A stretch of 64,000 bases of DNA. It comes from a virus. The DNA is taken from positions 19,084 to 83,083 of IMG/VR virus record IMGVR_UViG_3300025030_000074; one strand, given 5' to 3'. The notes beneath the pieces were generated by a model. The model ran no database searches. It was not told where the DNA came from and saw only the letters and a program-made list of their open reading frames with translations. This document shows, piece after piece, positions 51,001 through 57,704 of the stretch (the stretch's first letter is position 1; each line of letters begins with the position of its first letter). The position numbers were made by a program, and so were the translations under genes.

Positions 51001-53471
51001 ATTCCTTCTGCCTCAGCGGAAGTATCCTTTTTATCTTTTTCAGGATCCCTTTTTCCTTTGGAATCTTTAGCTGAATACCCAACGTCTCTCCAGACAGCCA
51101 CAAAGTTTAAATCTTCAAAGGATTCTAATATAGCATCTTTAAGAGCCTCTATATTTTTATTACGTTCGGTACTTGATAGTATTTCGGATATTACTTTTAC
51201 CCTAGATTCGGAATTTTCTCCAAAGTCAAATTCGTCTAAAAAATCTTTATTTATTCCTTTTGTTATAGCAACGTCTCTAATGCGTTCTACTGCACTAAAA
51301 ATTTCTTCTGGTATCTGGGTATCAAATCTTTTTTTAAGTGCCTCTAATGCGCTTAAATTGAGTTTAGCAACCTCTTTTGGGTCGTTGTACTGAGTAGATT
51401 CTACCTTTTCTTCCTTTTCCTCTGTTTTTTTCCTTTCTGAAGCCTTCTTTTTAACCTTTTTTTCCTTTTCTTCTTCCCTAACAATCTTTCTTTCTTCTTC
51501 TTTGTAAGATTCTTCTCTTTCTTTCTGCTTCTTAGTATCCTTCAAATCTTTAAAACCCTCTTTAAGATCTTCAAGATAGGAAGTTTGTATCTCTTTTGAA
51601 ACTTCTAGTTCTATTATCTTCTCATCTTCAGAAGATTCCATTATGTTTACCAATTCTGATACCTTTAGAACCTCGTCTTTTAGAATCTTTTCTTTAAGTA
51701 TTTTTCCTTTCTCTTTGAGAACATCTTTTTCTTTTAGGAGAACTTCCTTCTTTTTGTCTAAAAACTCAGTTGATTTCTTCTTACTTTTAAGTTTCTTTAT
51801 AGATATATCAATATTATCTAATGTGGACTCGATTGCTGCAAGTCTATTTTTCTTTCTCTTTAATTCTTCTATATCAGAAGTGGCCTTCTTATAGGAAGAT
51901 CTATACTTATTATATAGATTAGATATTTCTTCTTCCAGTTCTCCTATAGATTCTTCCTTAAACCTTTGTTCTACCAAGTTAGCTATCATCTCATTCTTTA
52001 TAATAGGATTAGCATATTCAGTATTGTATACTCTATTGTAGGTATCTTCAAAGAAATCTAAATCATCTAACCTTTTTTGAGCATCTTGCCTATATGTAAT
52101 TTCATCTAATCCCCACTTGACAGCATCTTCTTTTGACATATCCTTTATAGAAAATACTTCTCTTCTCATCCTATCTAAGGTTCCAGCAACAGCATTCTTC
52201 ATAGCCAAGTCAAAGAAAACCTTATTGGTAGCAGCCTTATACATCTCTTTATTCTTCAGAACAGCTGCATTTGCCATTTCTGCAGAATTTATAGCTCCCC
52301 TTCTTTCTATATCTCTTGACCTATTTGCAATATCACTAATTCCATGAAATACAGCTCCCCCCAAACCTCCAAACCAAGCAGCTGTCCAAGCCTCATCATC
52401 CCTTAAATATTCAGCAAACCTATGATAAAATGGAGTATCGGGACGTTCTTCTGTTCCAAACGCCATTCTGCCACTTCTTAATGCCTCTTCCTGCATTACA
52501 AATTGATCAAACTCTTCTGCGGATTCCTGCAATGTTGTTTTAACAAGTGGTTTTATTTTTTGCTTAAATCCTCTTGATAAAGCAGATGCTTTGGTATTTC
52601 CCATTCCTCTAAATAGAAACATATATTGAGGAATATCCCAGATAAGATTTGCAGAGTTTGCTACCCAAAGTTTAGATGCTTTCTTCCCAGCTATTAGTTT
52701 AGCATCTTCCTCGGAAAGTCCTTTTTTAATTCCTTCTTCGAAAAGTTGTTCCATAACAGGATATGACTCCATAGTATTTTCAGCCATACGAGAAGCTATG
52801 GCAGCACTTACTCCCTCAAGAGTTTGTATTCCTACCTTTCCAAGTTTAGCAGTTGCTTTAGTAGCTTTACCTAAAGCGGACACCGCTTTAGCTGCTCCCA
52901 ATGCAGGAAATATCAATGAAACAGTAGTTGCTATATCTGGAGCATGTTCTGCCCAGAAAGTAGGATCAGCTAAGTCAAATCCTTGTCTTCTTGACTCAAA
53001 AGTTCTTTCTATGGGAAAACCTTCTTCTATAGATTCCTGTCCAGATTTCATTGCATCAGCAACAAAATTAGTAAACTCGTCTTCGGTTCCTTTAATAAGA
53101 TTTGCATACATCTCCCAATCTAGAAGATAGGAAGCTGCTTCCACCGTTCCTAAAGTTAACTGTCCTCCAACTTGAGCAAGGGTATTTCCAAAGAGATTCC
53201 AAGCGGATTGATTCTCTGTCCTTATATCTTCTTGACGAAGTCCAGACATCAATCCAACGTCTTTCTTTATATCTATATTCTTGAATTCTCCAAACCTTGC
53301 CTGTGTAAGCCAAGGTTCCGGAAAAGATATTCCACCGGGACCTATATCGGATCCAGTAGATATTAAGGGAAGAACTTTAGGAAGACCTATACTGTTTAAA
53401 GAATCTTTTGGTTCCATAACCATCATATTCTCATCTAAAGGTAAGACTTCAAGGAATTTATCTTTTGGCAT
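39036..53471 (-). CDS. giant virion RNA polymerase polypeptide with metallopeptidase-like and NADAR domains
   Basis: 4811 residues. The N-terminal part has the NSANLIWDIPQYMFLF region seen in ejected crAss-like proteins and a charged coiled coil (about 490-720). HEAFH at 1346-1350 with a later FLADDFAEFL is a zinc-metallopeptidase pattern. DFDID at 2654-2658, inside GITAQENSDFDIDKSS, is the catalytic metal motif of the single-chain RNA polymerase of crAss-like phages (phi14:2 gp66 type). Residues about 3415-3555 are a NADAR domain: SNF, SEGYYMAQ (E3443), KFQNNPDL, LLNTGTQEIIE, GANILGKVLMQVR. A degenerate EEFSH copy follows near 3624, and one membrane helix near 4680-4700. It is expected to be packed in the virion and ejected to transcribe early genes. 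In other phages the functions are split among several genes; here they are one chain. Confidence 0.93.
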   Translation of the reverse strand: MPKDKFLEVLPLDENMMVMEPKDSLNSIGLPKVLPLISTGSDIGPGGISFPEPWLTQARFGEFKNIDIKKDVGLMSGLRQEDIRTENQSAWNLFGNTLAQVGGQLTLGTVEAASYLLDWEMYANLIKGTEDEFTNFVADAMKSGQESIEEGFPIERTFESRRQGFDLADPTFWAEHAPDIATTVSLIFPALGAAKAVSALGKATKATAKLGKVGIQTLEGVSAAIASRMAENTMESYPVMEQLFEEGIKKGLSEEDAKLIAGKKASKLWVANSANLIWDIPQYMFLFRGMGNTKASALSRGFKQKIKPLVKTTLQESAEEFDQFVMQEEALRSGRMAFGTEERPDTPFYHRFAEYLRDDEAWTAAWFGGLGGAVFHGISDIANRSRDIERRGAINSAEMANAAVLKNKEMYKAATNKVFFDLAMKNAVAGTLDRMRREVFSIKDMSKEDAVKWGLDEITYRQDAQKRLDDLDFFEDTYNRVYNTEYANPIIKNEMIANLVEQRFKEESIGELEEEISNLYNKYRSSYKKATSDIEELKRKKNRLAAIESTLDNIDISIKKLKSKKKSTEFLDKKKEVLLKEKDVLKEKGKILKEKILKDEVLKVSELVNIMESSEDEKIIELEVSKEIQTSYLEDLKEGFKDLKDTKKQKEREESYKEEERKIVREEEKEKKVKKKASERKKTEEKEEKVESTQYNDPKEVAKLNLSALEALKKRFDTQIPEEIFSAVERIRDVAITKGINKDFLDEFDFGENSESRVKVISEILSSTERNKNIEALKDAILESFEDLNFVAVWRDVGYSAKDSKGKRDPEKDKKDTSAEAEGIPEGSLEHTTILKSTANEYEYEKNPDGFYVKRTSKYGKGTRPLSVLERDKPGNLVPTSLKNEGVIDFAFVNSIDSLPSGTEIRFSIGTEFKGFERFKDSHKTIHIKIEALNTTTNRWTIVGQLPATDENAIKKFDKETARLLNEAGLGFKVLDKIRKRIFDSKKSFKTTVVKKFGGWVNNLRDGEGNPILVKPSTLTYTNKIGNVVPGTEETVLAIYSEFEGSGEYSVPEKSDIEQSLRLYKEGTNNAVYAVIPNGAGDPFPAKLIVSSLNQEAQEKVITILSEIKGRDNWKEKADAINEIVYQGDRTTGKQKFQIRGTKLVYYNPIDESDHTVNILKELPGHRDGIIALLLTKERRVLKERINTSGEYVDPITGTTYNNYNTFLNETGIITTDVAPGNHFFNASFSFDPNIESTEKEKEIPTIKEKPPKETKIPTTKRQRPDFKNARRLKVSDNYEYLDPNSIVRINPDKAKTWFKKKFPNVPLEIIEGLIHIAETGQYAYGEFHDAMVTLSKMAPLGIEYHEAFHVVSHSFLTPEQWESILKEARAIYSNKTKLYRQAKNDKEVEEFLADDFAEFLISGKNTYTKKEKGAIEKFFRMILTYIKHLLGMNLTIEELFEHIKVAKFRGEAALVEEGLPRLIESFSTSPVEQADAIRTVAFSIKEKIDERIQSGELVDRSRLKDSIKDIFEEIKAEFREDLEIVEEDFQNKIITEGQRDDITISIRKLLDNFGVDSEGKITKSLIGDLALSDIRQYIGLKMWSKMEKQDEDFDIEPGEQREKVYGVSWFEVERRLPDEIAEYLYFLPEVSKEIKPGEWEFYKNVYGRNRGSNFNSVYSHIRLILAGSETLEDMIYILRSNPTHGPTLKKIAWDIENKVTEQFKSLFFRTFSNQHMRFSTLVYSGLTGKRRYTPIKTNRQDITEQVVSQWREDFNNPMVNKILLKDGNINPNLAKRGLDAIEKIAEKIKDTKEVKEENIKGITKILDAIGIRISPESIRFHIKKKIRPKRPQADAEEFISILTGKGGIVFLFKKLSERINIFDTESRNIGRLAEIQTVFEVDSFTGTFIMGTGNRAWSLSPNSDMSKKFAKFKSDDESVVKQLVETYLESPYNNPVANDPTLQSLWLQKIRDSENTRSALEVATFDTVRLQVPGIPGVSYKKMSKLDRARTWMNFFLNRGSKRGWFSIPTPSDKGRTHFIHFDKLSRDVNVRKRETMKLVLQEYARIKQAEQQIIDLPEDKLISHYHYKENTKNKRDGSGNAFKFHFFPELNNVLIKEGNLVVVDDTVKEEIRKVIQDSIQGEINTQTELLLSTGVIGKNEKGEFINIELDSESLKNVYGGSIKAFIEDYVYNYVSAYAEITRILNGDIAFYKSTEALSKRSYESSSTGLDYRIDEVGGVSEVFQGTVLEDEIVDMEIKKPHLFESWIKGLEHLKLTTTEANKLVEKYKKTNRTDAQGYVGLNYYIGLLKGKGVWTSKYEAALESIKRGDPTPIADRILFGPFKTFYFGLHLEDNMMVPIQIKHSIIPLLPALTKRKGFEKLDKLRTDAEEQKVDEVNFKTGVKVGASGVRAHTDTENLHKTKLRSQNRRESQEVPYKELPKQLHGVQFAKQIIADIDSLDEETLYHIEGKPYKGKEIKDLYQGISAYNIEESFNQELKAQSTPDKMKKLVLKDSKQGPLSSDIEKTIENAPLSFPTISKLAEKVLTSRFKNEVTKQKLPGIYSVLVSDFGYEENEGLNFVEVVVDGEKVKAAEIMLPYPFLEKLYDEGFKGIENEELDISNVPLSLKQGVLYHTPGHGKKSSIPVVIKAFLPKEMGQIIMVPTGITAQENSDFDIDKSSLILPHYELSVDKEKITKIRYDYTKYISENSRKQRENALIDISLSILSNINSFKELITPVTAVNMELHADFILKHLEIKPLIWTFPSTQDEFYFRNLAGTVLRSDFVIFQNAHIVRQDTKKDIRIEIIFDGKSQNNLHGIKNLDGNLITEDYSEGISATVDNANKPIMGILNLSRFTSRVWDVIVGSGHGLKTADLFISQPIIRRLSELYGNKGETLVAEKEALKQVIEEVKNLSGINKMMKGFFDISTKELENGIKAKGEERTKKHYEVQMRILSSFIEYRKLGEEIFQESVSMRSDAMGLGPTMSDGIAFLNQIKRVETWPALERYPRLYAFAEFGYRRPIEHLSKEFPWMQSSFQAVRESIEENLGIRLQEEDMELINYDFLTYLYSKDTTKFKDVYGEGNRERLFIGDNSIANQLVALKEDMEIKMKENPDFQGNKLVSILKPFFTADVTRTLKFVFFNNAGRLSDSEVEEIRNSWQQLLRDPKTEKFASNLAEYALLANGMGFETGSFIHLIPSEWFQSKGLFDFQGDIVRGLYSKYDPVSTDNFIDQFLRHNNSNNRWVPRIRLDDKGKPLNAKEVKKQDEIPTSILLDLREDSNPSFVDSKGNKRFYPYLKILKPKAVHPETRALISPPITRLYKLMGFHDGDINLGVYHKITSLGFKNHLKEYFFDNDNVKTIVPTNRDRVDYSKKSDFHSYGFIMKEEFAKDRAEFIEEEEEIVDIEQPIKEVGKSKIVINKEEQYTKERYDAALETSKTFMSNFEQLKVPIKDEHGNEYWNSEGYYMAQRTSNLEEKSKIAIISKQGGAASRKVRRQFTLDQNEENRLQYMMNAVKAKFQNNPDLTQKLLNTGTQEIIEKNYWKDTLFGVYDKTLKGANILGKVLMQVRNKLQEQPSSKPLLQITVEDKKARDIELDKRLLQILAPFGVTLEMVDNMKERVGVDAIGASLIFERLILVAQGKANLKTIPEEFSHFFIELLGDNNPLVKRMMELVPQTEKYQKVKQEYSELAEGLISDTDEYLRKETAGKLLSDHIVDRWQESKTEGIGGQILRTIKLIIQRILNIFRSAKEVSIRKEIERVYGGVANDILFDVTVDLDVRNLTSRTYFQKNPDSIENKDIKVGEQEFKKSPKVDITSLRKLVDDVRIILKKEITLAKKKKKFEASEKYGQLLETLKDIEDFEGMGAFIEKAFEDTKKTVDRFNETVNSTTLNGRAKIGKLRDIRSFLKHYEDVFPELGSFIDKQIRLGNMKKEDLKEDILAALDYINATYPKLKKSYLEEGIPLQAKILWEEVPHEELNRSAKTEDEKLDLEKFTEQFVIADRDETSAMLYLDEAIGSDDVVFAAFAKSMKKMLYEATDEKVPVIADLQEKTKKFISSMKKFRDQTPEAIYGSLIDEVVDYQWNEKEGKYEPKVRPSLLSALDWTKFNKAEQNMYSSIENIGSTRKRKMKAAQWYEKNTILRKDWKEVLDAKKKEFGGADTLGFKLWMERNGRQATGEVYDLASKFKIEYEGIEYIAKNFLTEPDSKKYSNKRFESLSAPEREYLDYITNLYLEHQEVYSEDARRGFSLPAIYKTSRAKLFTEGPIAMVKEWYNETIQKTERDEMIYGPMASGDDNLIPIYYNFDIDAKDVSYDLFGSIGRYVGAAIEYKHKAGFADIVDSMRDTMEARRFPKEGNIFERAAKVFGLERKELKSKHEESNIQKHFKAFIESNFYGRTRETRTKVDKWVDLALSYTSALMLGGNIFQATTDLVRGKMHAWTETFGKEFATPTTLAEAEVAYFANMHNFFSDMGKAVPETIIGQIVQMIDPARHTEQDFKNLKTASFVRRTPGALFIQSGTDHDLAVTFMIAVLKTFKVYNKDGRVFKNDAGKDKTLWEALHATDSKGRIKLDKNIAYFEHSPREGYTIRIKDLQDLRNRIHATRTQIEGIRNAFDRPVANRYTLIRPIMLFRSWIMPGFNRRWGRRWLKRTFNQESARWEEGHYPISARFVKYHWNNLFRIQQEIDMRWTVMTPTERKAILATVVDTAVIILAWSTYLLMSGDDDDDKKNWSYKFIRYQSRRLAAELSFWFNPYETFKIIKSPVATQGIINSAGKLLVQFAHPGEEFQRNTGKWPKGYNKLKARAQEMIPIWVKLKAIKDPDEALKAFSRIL

Positions 53472-55326
53472 CTGGATTTTCTATTTCTTTAAAAGTTCTA
53501 TCAGAGAACCCATAGAACGCTTTTTGTTTAGTATCTAAATTTTCAACTTCATAATAGTAGACAGGAGGAATATTATCAGTTACTTTATACATACTTCTAA
53601 ACCTACCTGCAGGAATCTCAAAATCATTTTGAAATAGATGACTTTGACTAGCTCTTAGTATTCCATTAGTAGTATAAGCAGGATCACTCTTAATACTTTC
53701 TGTAGGGGACATTATAAATTGATCCTTCCCTACAAATACTAAAGATGACCCATATTCGTGGGGATCGGATACTTTATCTATGCTTCCCGAATAACTAACT
53801 CTTTTTCCTAAATTATCTTCCTGAAACTTTTGTCCTGGAATAACTTTTCCTTCTTGATTGATGAACTTAAAGAGATTAGCAGATCCCGCACCTACAACAT
53901 TTTCTTTAGTGCTTGAATCAAAGAATATATCATTAAAGTTCTTTTTAAACTTAGAATTTACATTTAAGTTTACAGCAGGTTGAACACTCTCTTTACCTCT
54001 TTTATTAAGATATTCTGTAACTTTAGTATTTTGGAATTCCTCTGATACCGGTTCTACAGGTAAGATTCCTTCTGCTCTTGCATGATCAGATATATTTTTG
54101 TATGTAGGATTTTTTTCGTCTACTAAATCCTTTTCTCCAAATAGAGTTTGAAGAAAGGCAACTGTTTTGTATCCTACTCCCATAGTAGGAGGACCTTCTT
54201 TAGCAAGCATATTTAATACTTCGGCCCTAGTATTCTTATCTATATGAATCTTTCCTTCTTTAACAAAGAATGTTTCTGAAACTTTATTAGGTATACTTGT
54301 TGGAAGAGCTAGAGCTGTTACCGGAAATCTCTCTCCTTCCTCATCTGTAGTACGCTCAGGTATAAATTTAGAACTATAAAATTCTTCCATCCCGGTAACT
54401 TCAGCGGCTTCCCTTAATGCTATATTTCTATACTTCTGTTCTACAACAGGAAGATAGGCATTAAAAATTTCCGAATTGCTTATTATATCATCAGGATGAT
54501 AATATATTCCACTCTTAAGATATTCTTCATAAGATATATCAGCCATAAGAGATCTTCCAGAATTAGTACGGAAATAATCCTTCATTATTTGAGGATTCAC
54601 TAAATCGTAAGAAATGGAAGTTTCTTTAGTATCTGGATTTATGGATTCATTATATCTGTATCCCATTAAAGCAACAGCATCTTCAAACTTTTTACCTTCT
54701 ACTCCAAAGGTCTTAAGCAGTCTTCCCGAAGGAGTATCTTTGGCTGTATATGTCCTTAAGGAAAGCATATTATCTGCATTTTCTCTTAAAGCTAATCTTG
54801 GGTCCTCTCTACTTATCAATGCTTGTACTTCAGGAATATCCACATATTCTCTTCCTGTAGAAGGATCCGTTTTAAAAGTTCCTCCCTGCTCCTCCCATTG
54901 CCCATATTTCCAATTATTAGCAAATACTCCAGCAGCATTATTTTTTGGGGCGTCTAAGGATATAGCAGATCTCATTTCATCTGCTCTCTTTTTTCCCAAT
55001 TCTAAAGTTTTTATTTTTGTTCTAAGGCTAGGATCATTTGATGTTCTACTTATACCTTCTCTTGCAAAAGGAGACTTTAATGTTGGATCTTTTTCATAAA
55101 TAGATTCAAACCTCTTATCAACTTCACCTAGTATATTTTCGTAATCATCTAAATCCGCCTCATGAACATCAAATTTTGGAAAATCCGGAAGATTACCTGG
55201 AGCTCTTTTTTTATCTAATATTTGTCCTGCAGCTATTAATTCCTGAAAAGGCAGAGGTGTATACTGCGCAGGAGGACCCAATCCACTCTGACGGTTACCA
55301 GTTGAAAGATTTAATCTATTTGCCAT
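53458..55326 (-). CDS. virion cargo or tail-associated protein
   Basis: 622 residues, soluble, mixed alpha/beta, no catalytic motif seen. Its place directly before the giant RNA polymerase gene (overlap 14 bases) and after another cargo-like gene matches the order in crAss-like phages, where proteins here are ejected or line the tail. Assigned by position. Confidence 0.65.
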   Translation of the reverse strand: MANRLNLSTGNRQSGLGPPAQYTPLPFQELIAAGQILDKKRAPGNLPDFPKFDVHEADLDDYENILGEVDKRFESIYEKDPTLKSPFAREGISRTSNDPSLRTKIKTLELGKKRADEMRSAISLDAPKNNAAGVFANNWKYGQWEEQGGTFKTDPSTGREYVDIPEVQALISREDPRLALRENADNMLSLRTYTAKDTPSGRLLKTFGVEGKKFEDAVALMGYRYNESINPDTKETSISYDLVNPQIMKDYFRTNSGRSLMADISYEEYLKSGIYYHPDDIISNSEIFNAYLPVVEQKYRNIALREAAEVTGMEEFYSSKFIPERTTDEEGERFPVTALALPTSIPNKVSETFFVKEGKIHIDKNTRAEVLNMLAKEGPPTMGVGYKTVAFLQTLFGEKDLVDEKNPTYKNISDHARAEGILPVEPVSEEFQNTKVTEYLNKRGKESVQPAVNLNVNSKFKKNFNDIFFDSSTKENVVGAGSANLFKFINQEGKVIPGQKFQEDNLGKRVSYSGSIDKVSDPHEYGSSLVFVGKDQFIMSPTESIKSDPAYTTNGILRASQSHLFQNDFEIPAGRFRSMYKVTDNIPPVYYYEVENLDTKQKAFYGFSDRTFKEIENPDAKR

Positions 55327-55327
55327 A

Positions 55328-57190
55328 TTATTTTCCTGTGTATCCTAACTGTTTAAGAACTTTTAAAAGGTCTATGTCTCTACCTATTTGTCCTAGTTGA
55401 CCAATTCCAGCAGGTAAATATTGAGCTTGATTAGCTTCCATAGAAAGTTGAAGTTGTCTCTGCCTTTCTCTTGCTGCAACATTTTGTTGTCCTAAAGATC
55501 CTAAAGTTTGAGCTTCCTCTCCTCTATAACCAAGATTCATTCCTTGTGCTTCCAATCTTGCCTTAGCTCTTGCATCAGCACTAGTTCTCTGAATGGCACC
55601 AAGACCTTCTAATTGAGCAGCTTGTAAACCACCTGATATATTCCTAAGGTTTTTCCTTGCAAAAGCTTCAGAGGTATCAATGCCACTAAATACCGGAGCA
55701 AGATCTATTTTTCTATCTCCCATAAGTTTCTTTATCCTTGTCTCTTCTGGATTCTGAAATGCTTCTACTTCTGGAGTTTGCCCCAGCAAACCCATCCCTA
55801 TATTGTAAGCAGGTGCTGCATAAGGAAGTAAACTTGAAAAGTTAACCCCACCTTGTTGGTCTCCTTGACCCGATTGTGAAGAAGATAATCCAGAAAAGTA
55901 AGAAGCATCATAATAAGGATTATTCTGTTGCCCAGTATTAAAAGTACTTGGTTGATAAAAAGAAGGTTGTGATCCAAACGGTTGAGTTGTTTTTCCTGGA
56001 TAAGAATATCCTAGTTCATCTACAATACTATTTTTATCATACCTTTTTATTTTTCCCCCTCTTTTAAATCCAAAATCGGGTCTATAACGTTGTTCTGGTA
56101 ATTGTCCTCCTCCGGTTTCAGATAATATTCCTTGAAGATTTTCTATGTTAGATTGTTGCCTATTGTAAGTTCTAATCCTTCTTTTCAACTCTCTAAAATC
56201 TTTTTTAGTAGACCTTGCTATTAACTTCTGTATCTTTTTATCATTTTTTAAGTTACCTTTTTTATCAAAGAAATCTATATCAGCAGAAGGATAAGGCAAA
56301 GTAAAATCTTCATCAGATTTCAAAATAGCATTTTCTATTTGTTCTTTACGCTTTTCCTCTTTAGTCTTATTATCTACCTTTCCTCCATGTCTATAGTAAG
56401 CCAGTTCCTCACTGTTTCTCTTTAATTGATCTCTCCTTAATTGTGTTTCAATAGTAGATCTAGTTATTTTGTCTCCTTCAAGATAAGAATCTCTTTGTTT
56501 CTTTGGAATAATAATGTTTCCCGGAGTAGCAAGAACGTTTCCGTATAGGTCTGTTTCGGTTTCATCTTCGGGATGCGGAGGCCTTTTTGAGTAATCAGTA
56601 ATAACTTTTCCTCCCGATACTTCTAATTCTCCCCCTCTATTTCCAGAACTTCCTTCTACATTGATAACTTTCTTGTTGTAAGCATCTTGAGATAGATTAT
56701 GATAAGAGGCAAAAGCAACATTTCCACCATGTTTCTTTATAGAAGTCTTTCCAAAGATATCTCCAGAAAATAATCCAGCAATATTGGAAGCAGGTCGTAA
56801 AAACTGTCCAGCTTGCATAAGTTCTTTTTGTCCAGTAGCTGTTCCTATGTCACCAATAAGATCTGCTCCCTGTAAAAGATTATCTTGCATACCGGGAATA
56901 AATCCAGTAAGTGTAGATATTCCACTTCCCCAGAGTTGTGCATTTTTATCACTTGCACCAAGAGATTTGGCAATACCTGTGATACCTTTGGAGATAGCCC
57001 CACCAAACGGATATTTTTCAATTTCTCCTCCATGTTCTTTTTTTCTGTTTCTGGCCATTTTCTTGAAGGTCAGAGCAAGAGCTCTTGCATGACCAGAACA
57101 GCCCGCCTTTGAAATGGGAGTGCACTTTCCAGTTGTTCCACGTTTTTTTATGGATCTAACTGCGGATTGTATCCATCTGTGTTTTGACAT
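55328..57190 (-). CDS. virion cargo-like protein
   Basis: 620 residues. The start (HRWIQSAVRSIKKRGTTGKC, GCSGHARALALTFKKMARNRKK) is a basic motif with two Cys found at the beginning of crAss-like cargo proteins. A Gly/Ala-rich segment follows (about 60-150), then HGG-containing spacers (KHGGNV, RHGGKV, KRGGKI) and a Gln-rich, low-complexity region (about 400-450). The C-terminal 100 residues are helical and Arg/Gln-rich. First gene behind the leader at 57191-57639. Confidence 0.65.
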   Translation of the reverse strand: MSKHRWIQSAVRSIKKRGTTGKCTPISKAGCSGHARALALTFKKMARNRKKEHGGEIEKYPFGGAISKGITGIAKSLGASDKNAQLWGSGISTLTGFIPGMQDNLLQGADLIGDIGTATGQKELMQAGQFLRPASNIAGLFSGDIFGKTSIKKHGGNVAFASYHNLSQDAYNKKVINVEGSSGNRGGELEVSGGKVITDYSKRPPHPEDETETDLYGNVLATPGNIIIPKKQRDSYLEGDKITRSTIETQLRRDQLKRNSEELAYYRHGGKVDNKTKEEKRKEQIENAILKSDEDFTLPYPSADIDFFDKKGNLKNDKKIQKLIARSTKKDFRELKRRIRTYNRQQSNIENLQGILSETGGGQLPEQRYRPDFGFKRGGKIKRYDKNSIVDELGYSYPGKTTQPFGSQPSFYQPSTFNTGQQNNPYYDASYFSGLSSSQSGQGDQQGGVNFSSLLPYAAPAYNIGMGLLGQTPEVEAFQNPEETRIKKLMGDRKIDLAPVFSGIDTSEAFARKNLRNISGGLQAAQLEGLGAIQRTSADARAKARLEAQGMNLGYRGEEAQTLGSLGQQNVAARERQRQLQLSMEANQAQYLPAGIGQLGQIGRDIDLLKVLKQLGYTGK

Positions 57191-57639
57191 TTTAGTTTAG
57201 TTTTAGTTAGTTTTTATAAAGACTTCTCTGGGGTGCACACAATACGAGATATATAAATGCACACCCTTAAAGCGAGAAGCCGTTGAGCGAGAAAGTTAGA
57301 GAAGCTGATTACAAAATTACCCCTTCGAAACTAAAAATAGTTTTTTCTATAACTTGTTTTAGAGTCTAAGCTATATCAAGATAATTTTTTATGATATTGC
57401 AAATTTTGTCTGTTTTACTTAAATACCCCAAGTCCGGGTTGTATGTGCATTTATTACCGGGTTGTTATCTCGACTACTAGTTTTAAGTGAATTATTTTCC
57501 TTAAAACGTTCGAACATTGCCCGGATTGACAGATCTTTAAAAGAAAATCAACTTTAATATTTCTGAGATTATTAGGGTATTACTCTCTCCCAAGAGGTCA
57601 GAACTTAAAAACACACCCCTGTAACTTAATAAAATTTTG
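57191..57639 (-). ncRNA. long untranslated 5' leader
   Basis: About 450 bases without a gene between the promoter at 57640 and the cargo gene. Read on the - strand it shares GACCTCTTGGGAGAGAG and GCAATGTTCGA with the leader at 5229-5587. Near its end CTTCTC/GAGAAG encloses TGCA/TGCA with GGG/CCC (57213-57280). Several CCCGG segments could pair with each other. It is probably a folded regulatory leader. Confidence 0.45.
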
Positions 57640-57698
57640 CAAGTATACGAATAATAAATGAGATTTCCAAATATTTACGATAATATTTTATATTATAG
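57640..57698 (-). promoter_or_regulatory. promoter for cargo and RNA polymerase genes, with upstream 21-bp box
   Basis: On the - strand: TTTG at 57671-57668, 20 bases, TATACTTG at 57647-57640. The 21-bp box at 57678-57698 differs at one base from the box at 5626-5646 and lies at the same distance (six bases). It overlaps the untranslated gap after the muzzle gene, whose stop is at 57705. Confidence 0.75.
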
Positions 57699-57704
57699 TT
57701 TTAT

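Noticed and set aside
39036-57190. Many + strand frames of 60-160 codons opposite the giant and cargo genes
   Set aside because: They are antisense shadows of genes with clear domains and have Ser/Phe/Leu-rich composition expected of reverse reading.
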